Below are positions 7,404 through 15,038 of a stretch of 19,340 nucleotides of DNA, piece by piece; the first letter of the stretch is position 1; the number at the start of each line of letters is the position of its first letter. The DNA is taken from NCBI GenBank assembly GCA_031254455.1, contig JAIRUI010000072.1:1-19340 (forward strand). Direction: 5' to 3'. Under the pieces are notes generated by a model, which made no database searches, was not told the origin of the DNA, and saw only the letters and a program-made list of their open reading frames with translations. This DNA is from Chitinispirillales bacterium (GTDB taxonomy: Bacteria; Fibrobacterota; Chitinivibrionia; Chitinivibrionales; Chitinivibrionaceae). The position numbers were made by a program, and so were the translations under genes.

Positions 7404-8132
7404 TTATTCGGCTTTTCTCACTAAACCGAATAAATAACCGATATACTTAAATCCTTCCTGACGATAGAAAATATCCATCTCTTTATGAAAGAATTTTTTT
7501 ACCCGAACGTCTGCAAAAAATCCTGTTTGATCTTCAAGACGGCGGGACATGTGAGCGTAGTAATTATCCCATCCGCTTTGCGGAACAAGCGTCATTAGGT
7601 GAATATCAAAACCTGCCGACTTAAAAAGTTTCCTGTACCCTGATTCGTTTTCGTAGCAAAATCTCGCATTATCGTAAATATTAAGAATTTCAGCGGGAAT
7701 ATTTTCTTCATTTACAAGTAAAATCAAATCCGAAAACGCCATCCAACCTCGCGGAGATAAATAATCGTTAATCAGGTTTATACTTTTTTGTCTGCCCAGC
7801 ATTGTCAAAATTCCGCCTTCGGCAAGGACCAAGTCAAAGTTTTTTTGGGGAATGAACTTTTCTTCAAGTATGTCGCCTGTTAAAAAAGTGATGAGATGAC
7901 TTATTTTTTTTTGCTGCGCCGCTTTTTGCGCTATTTCAACATTATCTTTGTTTACATCTATCGCAGTCGCTTTGCAGCGAAATTCCGAAACGATATTGCA
8001 AACGCCGTCGCCGTATCCGCAGCCTATGTCCAAAATATTACTTGCCGGCGAAATTCCCGCAAATCTCCCCGCAACAAGAGTGTATTCCTTTCCTGCAGGC
8101 GACGTGTAATTACTTTTTATGTCTGTTACCAT
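7404..8132 (-). CDS. Class I SAM-dependent methyltransferase of unknown substrate
   Basis: 242 residues. Motif I (NILDIGCGYGDGV, about 32-44) forms the SAM-binding loop. The acidic end of strand 2 is ATAIDVNKDNVEIAQ (Asp59). FLTGDILEEKF and FDLVLAEGGILTM follow, then a LSPRGWMAFSDL strand typical of UbiE/MenG-like small-molecule methyltransferases. The C-terminal 90 residues (GWDNYYAHMSRRLEDQTGF and following) resemble the helical tail of small-molecule rather than DNA or RNA enzymes. It starts 3 nt after the mraY stop on the same strand, so the two are probably one transcript. That link hints at an envelope or lipid-linked substrate, but this is inference. No strong SD is visible, which fits translational coupling to mraY. 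Confidence 0.85.
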   Translation of the reverse strand: MVTDIKSNYTSPAGKEYTLVAGRFAGISPASNILDIGCGYGDGVCNIVSEFRCKATAIDVNKDNVEIAQKAAQQKKISHLITFLTGDILEEKFIPQKNFDLVLAEGGILTMLGRQKSINLINDYLSPRGWMAFSDLILLVNEENIPAEILNIYDNARFCYENESGYRKLFKSAGFDIHLMTLVPQSGWDNYYAHMSRRLEDQTGFFADVRVKKFFHKEMDIFYRQEGFKYIGYLFGLVRKAE

Positions 8133-8135
8133 AAT

Positions 8136-9350
8136 CTATCGCACTTTCATGTACAATACAACTGTAAAAACCAACAGAATAAATGAAGTTATATGAAATC
8201 CCCAAGTAATTTTTGAATCTATTTCTTTGTTTTGTAGTTTTCTCGCGATTCTTTTAAGCGTTTCATCCGACAAATTATCACAATCTTTTAGTTCCGCTCT
8301 AATATCGTCTTTTTTATCGAAAATCTTTTTTTCTCTCATTAAAAACTGAAAATGATGATGAATCGGCGCACATTTGAAAAATCGCTTTCCTTTCGTTATT
8401 TTGAAATACGCCATTTGAAAAAAACTCGACATAAATTCCACTATAAAGACAAACGCTATAATAGGAATAAAAAATTCCACTTTGAGCAGAACGAAAAGCA
8501 CGCCTAAAAACCCGCCTAATCCGATTGAACCCGAATCGCCCATTATTATTGAAGACGGCGGAGAATTGAACCATAGATACGCAAACAGAACGCCGACGGC
8601 GGCGCTGATTACAGGAACGACTTCAACGATTGCGATATTGTTTGAAAATGGAACCAACAGATATTTACTCCAGTCTGACCTTGAAACAATATATGCGACA
8701 ATTGCGACAAAAACGAAATTCGTAATTAACGGTATTATCGCTAAAGTATCCAAACCGTCGGTGAAATTCACGCCGTTCGCCACAATCGCAATTGTAAACG
8801 TCGCTATAAATACAAACTCCCAAAAAGACAAGTTAACGTTTGTTTTGGAAATAAAAGGAATCGTTATATCTTTGTTTATATCGGGAATAAATTTATATAT
8901 GAAAATTGAAACTACAAACGCGATTATCAAATACAAACATAATCTAAGCGGTGCAGAAATTCCATCGGATTTGTATAAATATGATTTTTTTTCAAGTTTT
9001 CCGCAGGCAATCTTTTTTTTACTTTTTATTTTTACTACATCATCGACAAAGCCGATAATTGCATATAAAACATAAACTGAAAGAGTGAAAATTACGATAG
9101 TATTAAATCTTGCGGTGATAAGCGAAACGATAAGAATAACGAAAACAAACAAAAACCCCGCCGGTTGAACAGGAGGTGTTTTCCCTTTCTCCAATTCAGA
9201 GTTGAAATCCTTTTTCCTCAAATATTTTATAAACGGCGGAAACAAAATTATTCCAAATATAAAAGATAAAACTAAAGCCGATCCGGCTGCGAAAATACGA
9301 CTGTTGAACATGTACAAATATATATTTTGATAAAGAAAATCTATTAGCAT
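8136..9350 (-). CDS. mraY: Phospho-N-acetylmuramoyl-pentapeptide-transferase, divergent (MraY)
   Basis: MraY transfers phospho-MurNAc-pentapeptide from UDP to undecaprenyl phosphate, making lipid I. The catalytic core is intact: GFVDD (Asp103-104), ANGVNFTDGLDTLA (192-204), MGDSGSIGLGG (270-280) and the family-specific CAPIHHHF (327-334), set among about ten hydrophobic helices. It is odd in three places. The usual GTPTMGG segment reads KTPPVQPAGF (57-66). An extra basic stretch of about 15 residues follows the DD motif (about 111-127). A charged insert of about 38 residues (340-379) separates HHHF from the last helix. Length is 404 rather than about 360. The ATG at 9350 fits the family N-terminus; an upstream ATG at 9473 would add 41 residues overlapping purB. 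It lies outside any dcw cluster here, with a methyltransferase 3 nt downstream. It could be a paralogue. Confidence 0.85.
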   Translation of the reverse strand: MLIDFLYQNIYLYMFNSRIFAAGSALVLSFIFGIILFPPFIKYLRKKDFNSELEKGKTPPVQPAGFLFVFVILIVSLITARFNTIVIFTLSVYVLYAIIGFVDDVVKIKSKKKIACGKLEKKSYLYKSDGISAPLRLCLYLIIAFVVSIFIYKFIPDINKDITIPFISKTNVNLSFWEFVFIATFTIAIVANGVNFTDGLDTLAIIPLITNFVFVAIVAYIVSRSDWSKYLLVPFSNNIAIVEVVPVISAAVGVLFAYLWFNSPPSSIIMGDSGSIGLGGFLGVLFVLLKVEFFIPIIAFVFIVEFMSSFFQMAYFKITKGKRFFKCAPIHHHFQFLMREKKIFDKKDDIRAELKDCDNLSDETLKRIARKLQNKEIDSKITWGFHITSFILLVFTVVLYMKVR

Positions 9351-9445
9351 TAAAAAATTACCTTTCGAGACAAAACTCCCATAAAATAATAAATTGCCGT
9401 ATATTAATACGAATTTAATGTATTTTTGCGGGAAGTAAGCGGAAG

Positions 9446-9460
9446 TACGGAGAAATTTTG
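9446..9460 (+). promoter_or_regulatory. Ribosome site and TTG start of purB
   Basis: CGGAG lies 5 nt before a TTG at 9458-9460. The next in-frame ATG is 17 codons in and would remove the conserved NVLANRYASEEM start of PurB, so TTG is the likely start. Confidence 0.65.
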
Positions 9461-10882
9461 AACAAAATAACAAATGTTTTGGCGAACAGATACGCGTCCG
9501 AAGAGATGAAACGAATTTGGTCGGACGAAGGAAAAGTTGTCTTGGAAAGAGAACTTTGGATCGCCGTTATGAAAGCGCAAAAAGAATTAGGTTTGGATAT
9601 TCCTCAAGAAGCGATTGACGCATACGAAAAGGTTAAAGACGCCGTTAATCTCGAAAGCGTTTCGCAAAAAGAAAGAGTTACAAAACACGACGTAAAAGCG
9701 AGAATTGAAGAATTTTGCGAATCCGCGGGATTTGAGCATATCCATAAAGGGATGACAAGCCGAGATTTAACCGAAAATGTCGAACAACTGCAAATTTTCG
9801 AGTCGCTGAAAATTATGCGCGATAAAACGATATGCGCACTTATAAAAATGTCTCAAAAGTCAAAAAAATATCAAAAATTGATGATTACCGCTCGAACTCA
9901 CAACGTCGCAGCGCAACCGACTACCTTAGGCAAACGAATCGCTATGTTCGGGCAAGAACTGCTTTTGGGATTGGACGTCTTAAACAGGGTTATTGAAAAT
10001 TATGCAGTTAGAGGGATAAAAGGCGCGGTCGGAACACAGTTAGATCAATTGACGCTCTTTAACGGAGACAAATCAAAAGTCGCAAAATTAGAAGAACTAA
10101 TTGCAAAACATCTTGGAATTTCCAAAATTATAAACGCCGTAGGACAGGTTTATCCGCGTATGCTGGATTACGAAGTCGTTTCCGCTCTTTATCAATTGAC
10201 CTGCGGAGCGGGAAGCTTTTGTACAACGCTTAGAATTATGGCTGGAAACGAAACGGCAGGCGAGGGTTTTGCCAAAGGACAGGTAGGCAGTTCCGCTATG
10301 CCGCACAAAATGAACAGCCGTTCTTGCGAACGGGTAAACGGACTTCGCATTATTTTGTCCGGATATGTTACTATGCTTGGCGCTCTTGCCGGGAATCAAT
10401 GGAACGAAGGCGACGTTTCGTGCAGCGTTGTGCGCAGAGTCGCGTTACCGGACGCTTTTTTTGCTGCAGACGGGCTTTTTGAAACGTTTTTGTCGATACT
10501 TAATCAGATGGAAGTTTTTGCGGCGGTAATTGAGCGTGAAAACAAATATTATTTCCCGTTTCTTTCAACAACCACGATTCTTATGGAAAGCGTGAAAAAA
10601 GGCGTAGGAAGAGAAATCGCCCATGAAATTATTAAAGAAAACGCGGTTTCTACTGTTAATGATTTACGGAACGGAAAAATATCAAAAAACGACTTGCTTG
10701 AACGATTAGCGTGTCATAAAGAATTAAACCTTTCAATCGACGAATTAAATTCCGTAATCAATAGGGGAGAGGAATTAATAGGTTCGGCGAAAGAACAGGT
10801 CGATAAATTTATAAAGCAAGTCGAAATTTGGAACGAAAAATTTCCGAAAGCAAAAAATTATCAGGTAAAACCTATACTATAA
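9458..10882 (+). CDS. purB: Adenylosuccinate lyase
   Basis: PurB catalyses two fumarate-releasing steps: SAICAR to AICAR, and adenylosuccinate to AMP. At 474 residues it has the longer form of the fumarase/aspartase superfamily. Seen signatures are NVLANRYASEEMKRIWS at the start, TKHDVKARIEEF, HKGMTSRDLTEN, ARTHNVAAQPTTLGKR with the catalytic histidine region, and the superfamily signature GSSAMPHKMNS starting at residue 277. The usual catalytic and substrate-binding segments all look intact. The gene diverges from mraY across 107 bp and ends 4 nt from the convergent DUF2892 gene. purF, the first committed purine enzyme, lies 3 kb away on the other strand, so the two purine genes are near each other but not co-transcribed. 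Confidence 0.96.
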   Translation: MNKITNVLANRYASEEMKRIWSDEGKVVLERELWIAVMKAQKELGLDIPQEAIDAYEKVKDAVNLESVSQKERVTKHDVKARIEEFCESAGFEHIHKGMTSRDLTENVEQLQIFESLKIMRDKTICALIKMSQKSKKYQKLMITARTHNVAAQPTTLGKRIAMFGQELLLGLDVLNRVIENYAVRGIKGAVGTQLDQLTLFNGDKSKVAKLEELIAKHLGISKIINAVGQVYPRMLDYEVVSALYQLTCGAGSFCTTLRIMAGNETAGEGFAKGQVGSSAMPHKMNSRSCERVNGLRIILSGYVTMLGALAGNQWNEGDVSCSVVRRVALPDAFFAADGLFETFLSILNQMEVFAAVIERENKYYFPFLSTTTILMESVKKGVGREIAHEIIKENAVSTVNDLRNGKISKNDLLERLACHKELNLSIDELNSVINRGEELIGSAKEQVDKFIKQVEIWNEKFPKAKNYQVKPIL

Positions 10883-10886
10883 AAAA

Positions 10887-11108
10887 TCACTCCGTATCTT
10901 CTTTTACCTGTCCGCAAGTATTGAATCCGAACAGAATGTAAAGCGGACACCAGCCGAAGATTGTCGTAATCGCCATCGCCGTCGCAAAAAACAGACAGAA
11001 AATTTTTGCAGTTCCTTGAACAAAGAATATCGCCGTTATATATAGAATTACAACTATAAATACGCGTATAATCCGGTCTGATTTCCCCTCGTTTTTTTCA
11101 ATTTTCAC
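10887..11108 (-). CDS. Small DUF2892 (YgaP-like) membrane protein
   Basis: 73 residues with two hydrophobic segments (about 15-31 and 33-51) and the family pattern: NEGKSDRIIRV near the start, then TTIFGWCPLYILFGFNTC. DUF2892 proteins are small inner-membrane proteins, found alone or fused to rhodanese domains as in YgaP. The Cys in GWCP and the Cys in NTC are typical of the family. Some have been linked to sulfur or redox chemistry, which cannot be inferred for this one. The GTG start at 11108 lies 11 nt inside the chorismate mutase gene, preceded by AGGCGG, so translation is probably coupled. It is the last gene of the purF-rpoN-chorismate mutase run. Confidence 0.8.
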   Translation of the reverse strand: MKIEKNEGKSDRIIRVFIVVILYITAIFFVQGTAKIFCLFFATAMAITTIFGWCPLYILFGFNTCGQVKEDTE

Positions 11109-11847
11109 TTTTACACCGCCTGAAAATATATTCCGCTTCTCCGCTTACCGTAAGCGGAATAATCGTATTAACATAAAAAGACTCAATCAATTCCCGATCG
11201 ATTTTTCTCCTGAATTTCGACGTGTATGCCGACTGAATTTTATTACATTTTTGGGCGACCCTCGCCGCAATTTTTTTTTCGACTTCACGGCGAACAAGTA
11301 ATTTCTTTACCTCGTATTCACCGATTTTCGCCGCTTCAACGTACGCTTTGGGATTTGCCGAAAACTTACTTTCGGCGACGTAAAAAGAGCCGTAATGAAT
11401 TCTTTTTGAAATCGCAACAAGCGCCGAAACGTCCGCTTCCGCGGCGCTTCCGTATTCACCGTCATCGCCGGCGTCACAAAAATCGTTAACAAAATCGCCG
11501 TAATGTTCTTTGATTTTCGCCGTTAAATTTATGTTTTTCAAAGCGTCCTCGCATAAGGTTTCTTTTTCGTGAGCGACTCCTATGTCCGCAGTCCAGGTCG
11601 TAGATTCAAAAAACGGTTTTTCTTCGGCGGTCGTAAATCTTCCCAACTGTGCAAAAACCTGTTCGATGAATTTATGCATATAGTCTAAAAGCGAGACCCC
11701 TTTTGTTTGACTGGGAAGCAAAAATGCGCCTTTTAAATAAATTGCCGAATTTAATTTGTACTGCGCTCTATCCAGAATCCGAAAAATTATCGTTTCTTCA
11801 AGCGCTTCAAGGCGGTCGGCGACAATCGCCAAGTCAAACTTATTCAC
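11098..11847 (-). CDS. Chorismate mutase, eukaryotic type (AroQ class, yeast Aro7-like)
   Basis: It converts chorismate to prephenate for Phe and Tyr synthesis. The 249-residue all-helical protein aligns along its length with yeast Aro7, recalled from memory. EALEETIIFRILDRAQY matches VRMEDSIIFKFIERSHF. The middle has EYGSAAEADVSALVAISKRIHYGSF, and the end IIPLTVSGEAEYIFRR. Residues equivalent to yeast active-site Arg16, Arg157, Lys168, Glu198, Thr242 and Glu246 appear as Arg12, Arg149, Lys161, Glu190, Thr233 and Glu237. The Gly-Ser of the yeast effector loop is kept, but the following Thr145 position is Glu. Most bacteria use the ~90-residue AroQ or fused forms, so this type is uncommon. The GTG start at 11847 has AAGGAG 5 nt upstream; a TTG at 11922 does not. 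Confidence 0.9.
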   Translation of the reverse strand: MNKFDLAIVADRLEALEETIIFRILDRAQYKLNSAIYLKGAFLLPSQTKGVSLLDYMHKFIEQVFAQLGRFTTAEEKPFFESTTWTADIGVAHEKETLCEDALKNINLTAKIKEHYGDFVNDFCDAGDDGEYGSAAEADVSALVAISKRIHYGSFYVAESKFSANPKAYVEAAKIGEYEVKKLLVRREVEKKIAARVAQKCNKIQSAYTSKFRRKIDRELIESFYVNTIIPLTVSGEAEYIFRRCKSEN

Positions 11848-11858
11848 AAAATCTCCTT
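11845..11858 (-). promoter_or_regulatory. Ribosome site deciding the GTG start of chorismate mutase
   Basis: The minus strand reads AAGGAG, ATTTT, then GTG. The 5-nt spacing and the homology of the next residues (FDLAIVADRLEALEE) to the yeast enzyme's N-terminal helix place the start here, not at the TTG 75 nt upstream. Confidence 0.75.
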
Positions 11859-11939
11859 TTGCTTTTCGTAATACGGCGACAAAATAATAATTATTACGCT
11901 GTCGCAACACACTAATTTTCAAGTTTTATAAAAAAACGC

Positions 11940-13376
11940 CTAATCATATTTCTTGCGTAATCGCGCCGACGGATATTCCAATTGTTCGCGATATTTTGCG
12001 ACGGTTCTTCGCGCAACCGATAAACCGAGTTCGTTAAGATCGTCAGACAACTGCTGGTCGGATAGAGGTTCAATTTTATCTTCGCCGTCGATTAACTGTT
12101 TTAATTTTTCTTTGATTTTTCTCGTTGAAACATCGTTGCCGTCATTGTTTTGCTTAAACGTTTCCGAGAAAAAATACTTTAACTCATACGTTCCAAAAGG
12201 CGTAACGGCAAATTTATTATTAGTCGCTCTGCTTAGAGTCGATTGATGCAAACCGGTATCGTTTGCAATATCGGAAAGGTTAAGGGGAAGCAAATATCGT
12301 TCTTTTTTTGTCATCGTAAAAAAACATTTTTGCCGTTTAATAATCGCATCCATTGTCATGAGCATAGTTATTCTTCTTTGCTCAATCGCGTTTATAAGCC
12401 AATTTATGCGATTATATTTTTCGCGAATAAAATTTTTTGTATTTCTGTCCGCTTTAAATCGTCTTTTCAACATATCCGAATACTGCTGGTTTATTTCCAA
12501 ATTCGGCAAAAATTCATCGTTTACCGCGGTTTTCCATTCACCGTCTTCATAACGAACAATTAAATCGGGAACTATAATTTCATTACCGTTTTCATATTCG
12601 TTCTTGACGGCGGGCGATAAATTAAGAGTTTTTATTATTTCAAACGCTTCTTGAACTTGCGACGGCTCTATTTCATACTTTCTGGCAATCGTAGTAATTT
12701 TCCCATGGGTGAAAAAATCCCAGTAGTTTTGGATAATTTTATAGGGCAAATCACTGTCGTCATAGCCTAATTTATCAAGCTGTAACAGTAAGCATTCTTT
12801 AATATTCGCCGCACCTATTCCCGCCGGTTCGCAATTTTGAAGCGCCTCTACCGCCTTTTCTATAGTTTGATAATCCGCCCCGAAACGGTTTTTTACGTCT
12901 TCATAATCAATATCCAAGAATCCTTTTTCATTCAACTCGCCGACTAAATAAAACGCAATTTTTTGAACGTCTTTCGGCAAATTCATATCCAGAATTTGTT
13001 CGTTTAATTTATCTTCAAACGTTTTGGAATAAGTTCGCAGGCTTTCGGCGTAATTTCGCTTTTCCTCGTCGTACGTTTCATCGCTTCGCAGTTCGTCTCC
13101 GTATTCAAACCCGTCTTCTAAGTAGGATTGGCTGTCTATTTCGTTTTCTTCTACGCGAAACTCTCCGTCTTCGTCTTTTACTCCCGCATAATCTTCATTA
13201 TCTATATTTTTTTCTTCTTGCGAAACCTCAAGAAGCGGATTTACTTCCATTTCCTGACGAATATACTGTTCTAACTGCATAGCGTTTTGCTGAATAATAT
13301 TCATCATCTGTATCATTTGTGCGGTTTGTATTTGTTTTTGTTGCAGCCCTGCTTCTAATCCAAACGCTAAATTCAA
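11940..13376 (-). CDS. rpoN: RNA polymerase sigma-54 factor
   Basis: RpoN binds -24/-12 promoters and needs AAA+ activators to open them. All three regions are present in 478 residues. The N-terminal Q/L-rich activator-contact region (QQKQIQTAQMIQMMNIIQQN) ends in MEVNPLLEV. An acidic linker follows (about 55-100). The core-binding domain runs through the PAGIGAANIKECLLLQLDKLG segment. The helix-turn-helix has LSDIANDTGLHQSTLSRATNNK, and the RpoN box ARRTVAKYRE is at 455-464. The TTG at 13376 is the likely start: the following NLAFGLEAGLQQKQ is the conserved N-terminus, and GAGGA lies 6 nt upstream. It sits 29 bp downstream of purF and 92 bp upstream of chorismate mutase, all on the minus strand. 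No yfiA or PTS-Ntr genes are nearby, unlike in proteobacteria. Confidence 0.96.
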   Translation of the reverse strand: MNLAFGLEAGLQQKQIQTAQMIQMMNIIQQNAMQLEQYIRQEMEVNPLLEVSQEEKNIDNEDYAGVKDEDGEFRVEENEIDSQSYLEDGFEYGDELRSDETYDEEKRNYAESLRTYSKTFEDKLNEQILDMNLPKDVQKIAFYLVGELNEKGFLDIDYEDVKNRFGADYQTIEKAVEALQNCEPAGIGAANIKECLLLQLDKLGYDDSDLPYKIIQNYWDFFTHGKITTIARKYEIEPSQVQEAFEIIKTLNLSPAVKNEYENGNEIIVPDLIVRYEDGEWKTAVNDEFLPNLEINQQYSDMLKRRFKADRNTKNFIREKYNRINWLINAIEQRRITMLMTMDAIIKRQKCFFTMTKKERYLLPLNLSDIANDTGLHQSTLSRATNNKFAVTPFGTYELKYFFSETFKQNNDGNDVSTRKIKEKLKQLIDGEDKIEPLSDQQLSDDLNELGLSVARRTVAKYREQLEYPSARLRKKYD

Positions 13377-13405
13377 AATTTATCCTCGCAAAATTAAATT
13401 TTACA

Positions 13406-14842
13406 TTAGTAATTACACCCCATCGGCTGCCCGTCAACACAATCTTTTATGGAAACCGGATAATCGCCGTTGAAACAAGCGCAGCAGAAATTTTTTCGTT
13501 TTTCTTTGGGTAAAACCGAAAGCATTCCGTCTATTGAGAGGTAGTGCAGTGAATCCACTTTAAAGTATTCGCGAATTTCTTCGATTGTTTTGTTGTTTGC
13601 AATAAATTTTTCTTTTATCGACATATTTATTCCGTAAAAACAAGGAAAAATTACGGGCGGCGATGATATTCGCAGGTGAATTTCTTTCGGTCCCGCCGCT
13701 CTGATAAGTTTCATAATTCTTCGCATAGTCGTCCCGCGAACGATCGAATCGTCCACCACAACTATAATTTTGTCTTTTAACTGCGAAATTATTGGATTAA
13801 ATTTAACTTTAACGCTGAAATCGCGCTTGTTCTGCTCAGGATGAATAAACGTTCTGCCCGTGTAATGGTTTCGTATAAGTCCCAATTGATAAGGAATTTT
13901 CGCACCCTCTGCATAACCTAAAGCAGCCGCTGTCGCCGAATCCGGAACACCCATCACAAAATCTGCGTTTTTGGGGATTTCATATTCTTTCGCCAATTGT
14001 TTTCCGAACGCTTTACGAACGTCATCGACGCTGTTTCCGAAAACTATGGAATCCGGACGCGAAAAATATATGTGTTCAAAAATACAATGAGCGTACCTTT
14101 TCACTTTTTGAGGAAGTATCCAAAGCGTTTCCAACCCTTTGTCGCTGATTTTCATCACTTCGCCGGGCTTTACATCACGAATTAATTCCGCTCCTATTAA
14201 ATCAAACGCGCACGTTTCCGACGCAATCACAAAACTTTCACCCAATTTTCCAACGGAAAGCGGACGAACGCCGTAGGGGTCTCTTGCCGCAATCATCGCA
14301 TCCTTTCCCAAAAACAATACCGAAAAAGCGCCTTCGACGGCGGCAAGCGAATCGCGTATCATTTCGGCGATAGTCGGCGATTTTGAACGTGCGACCAAAT
14401 GCATTATCACTTCAGTGTCGATAGTCGTTGTAAAAATAGAACCGTCGTTTTCCATTTCGCTTCGCAATTTGGCGGAATTTGTCAAATTTCCGTTATGTGC
14501 AGCCGCTAACTGACCTGCCTTAAAGTTTATCAGAACCGGCTGCGTATTCGCCAATAAAGAACCGCCGGTAGTAGAATACCGATTATGTCCGATAGCATGT
14601 TTTCCTACTAAACTATCAAGAATTTCGCGGCTGCCAAACACTTCACGAACCAACCCCATTCCCGTATGACGATACAATTTTTCATTATCCGAAGAAACAA
14701 TTCCCGTGCTTTCTTGACCTCTGTGCTGTAAAGCATAAAGCCCCAAATACGTAATAAACGACGCTTCGGGATGGTTAAATATTCCAAAAATTCCACATTC
14801 TTCGTTCATTTTATCATCGTCAAAAACGCTGTTTTCAATCAT
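13406..14842 (-). CDS. purF: Amidophosphoribosyltransferase (PRPP amidotransferase)
   Basis: PurF makes phosphoribosylamine from PRPP and glutamine, the first committed purine step. The N-terminal Ntn glutaminase has a propeptide ending NEE before the nucleophile Cys16, then CGIFGIFNHPEA, LQHRGQES and AHNGNLTNS. The C-terminal phosphoribosyltransferase carries the PRPP loop VVDDSIVRGTT (362-372). Cysteines at about 253 (YAHCIF), 401 (FPCFYG) and 453-456 (CCAC) match the 4Fe-4S ligands of the Bacillus subtilis-type enzyme, so this is the cluster-containing form. The start is uncertain. ATG at 14842 gives a 15-residue propeptide like B. subtilis; a GTG at 14875 lacks an SD, and an ATG 11 codons downstream gives only 4 residues. 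It heads the purF-rpoN-chorismate mutase-DUF2892 run. Confidence 0.95.
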   Translation of the reverse strand: MIENSVFDDDKMNEECGIFGIFNHPEASFITYLGLYALQHRGQESTGIVSSDNEKLYRHTGMGLVREVFGSREILDSLVGKHAIGHNRYSTTGGSLLANTQPVLINFKAGQLAAAHNGNLTNSAKLRSEMENDGSIFTTTIDTEVIMHLVARSKSPTIAEMIRDSLAAVEGAFSVLFLGKDAMIAARDPYGVRPLSVGKLGESFVIASETCAFDLIGAELIRDVKPGEVMKISDKGLETLWILPQKVKRYAHCIFEHIYFSRPDSIVFGNSVDDVRKAFGKQLAKEYEIPKNADFVMGVPDSATAAALGYAEGAKIPYQLGLIRNHYTGRTFIHPEQNKRDFSVKVKFNPIISQLKDKIIVVVDDSIVRGTTMRRIMKLIRAAGPKEIHLRISSPPVIFPCFYGINMSIKEKFIANNKTIEEIREYFKVDSLHYLSIDGMLSVLPKEKRKNFCCACFNGDYPVSIKDCVDGQPMGCNY

Positions 14843-14909
14843 TTTGTCCGCTCTGCTTTCCAAAATTTTTCTCACTGCACACTAAAATACTTTATTTACA
14901 ATATTAAAT

Positions 14910-14945
14910 ATCCGTATTTGTTTTAATTGAATATCTTTTACGGAT
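14910..14945. promoter_or_regulatory. Inverted repeat ATCCGTA/TACGGAT upstream of purF, candidate operator
   Basis: ATCCGTA (14910-14916) and TACGGAT (14939-14945) form a perfect 7-bp inverted repeat, 29 bp apart centre to centre, inside the AT-rich purF upstream region. The spacing is close to three helical turns, as for a dimer or looped operator. It does not match the B. subtilis PurBox as I know it. No promoter boxes can be placed with confidence. Confidence 0.35.
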
Positions 14946-14975
14946 TTTTGTAAACAACATAAAATACTATAAATT

Positions 14976-15015
14976 CCGCAAAAACAAAACGGAGCGCAAA
15001 TCTCTCTGCACTCCG
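14976..15015 (-). terminator. Intrinsic terminator of the PD-(D/E)XK gene (copy 1 of 2)
   Basis: On the minus strand a 9-bp stem (arms 15015-15007 and 14998-14990) with an 8-nt loop is followed by TTTTGTTTTTG. It begins 24 nt past the nuclease-like gene's stop. It is identical to the element at 15627-15666 at 39 of 40 bases. The one difference leaves a G-U pair in minus-strand RNA but a C-A mismatch in plus-strand RNA. Confidence 0.85.
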
Positions 15016-15038
15016 TCGTTTATTCAACTCGGAATTAT

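Noticed and set aside
8482..9075. 197-codon plus-strand open frame opposite mraY
   Set aside because: It is fully antisense to conserved MraY motifs, with no ribosome site and no recognisable domain.
9351..9473. Longer MraY start at 9473 adding 41 residues
   Set aside because: The extra segment overlaps the purB start, has no match to MraY N-termini, and the ATG at 9350 has an AAAGGT site upstream.
11848..11922. TTG start at 11922 for chorismate mutase
   Set aside because: No ribosome site. The added 25 residues do not belong to the family, while the GTG at 11847 has AAGGAG at good spacing.
14843..14875. GTG start at 14875 for purF
   Set aside because: No ribosome site is visible, and it would give a 26-residue propeptide. 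The ATG at 14842 gives one close to known length, though its own SD is weak, so this remains uncertain.
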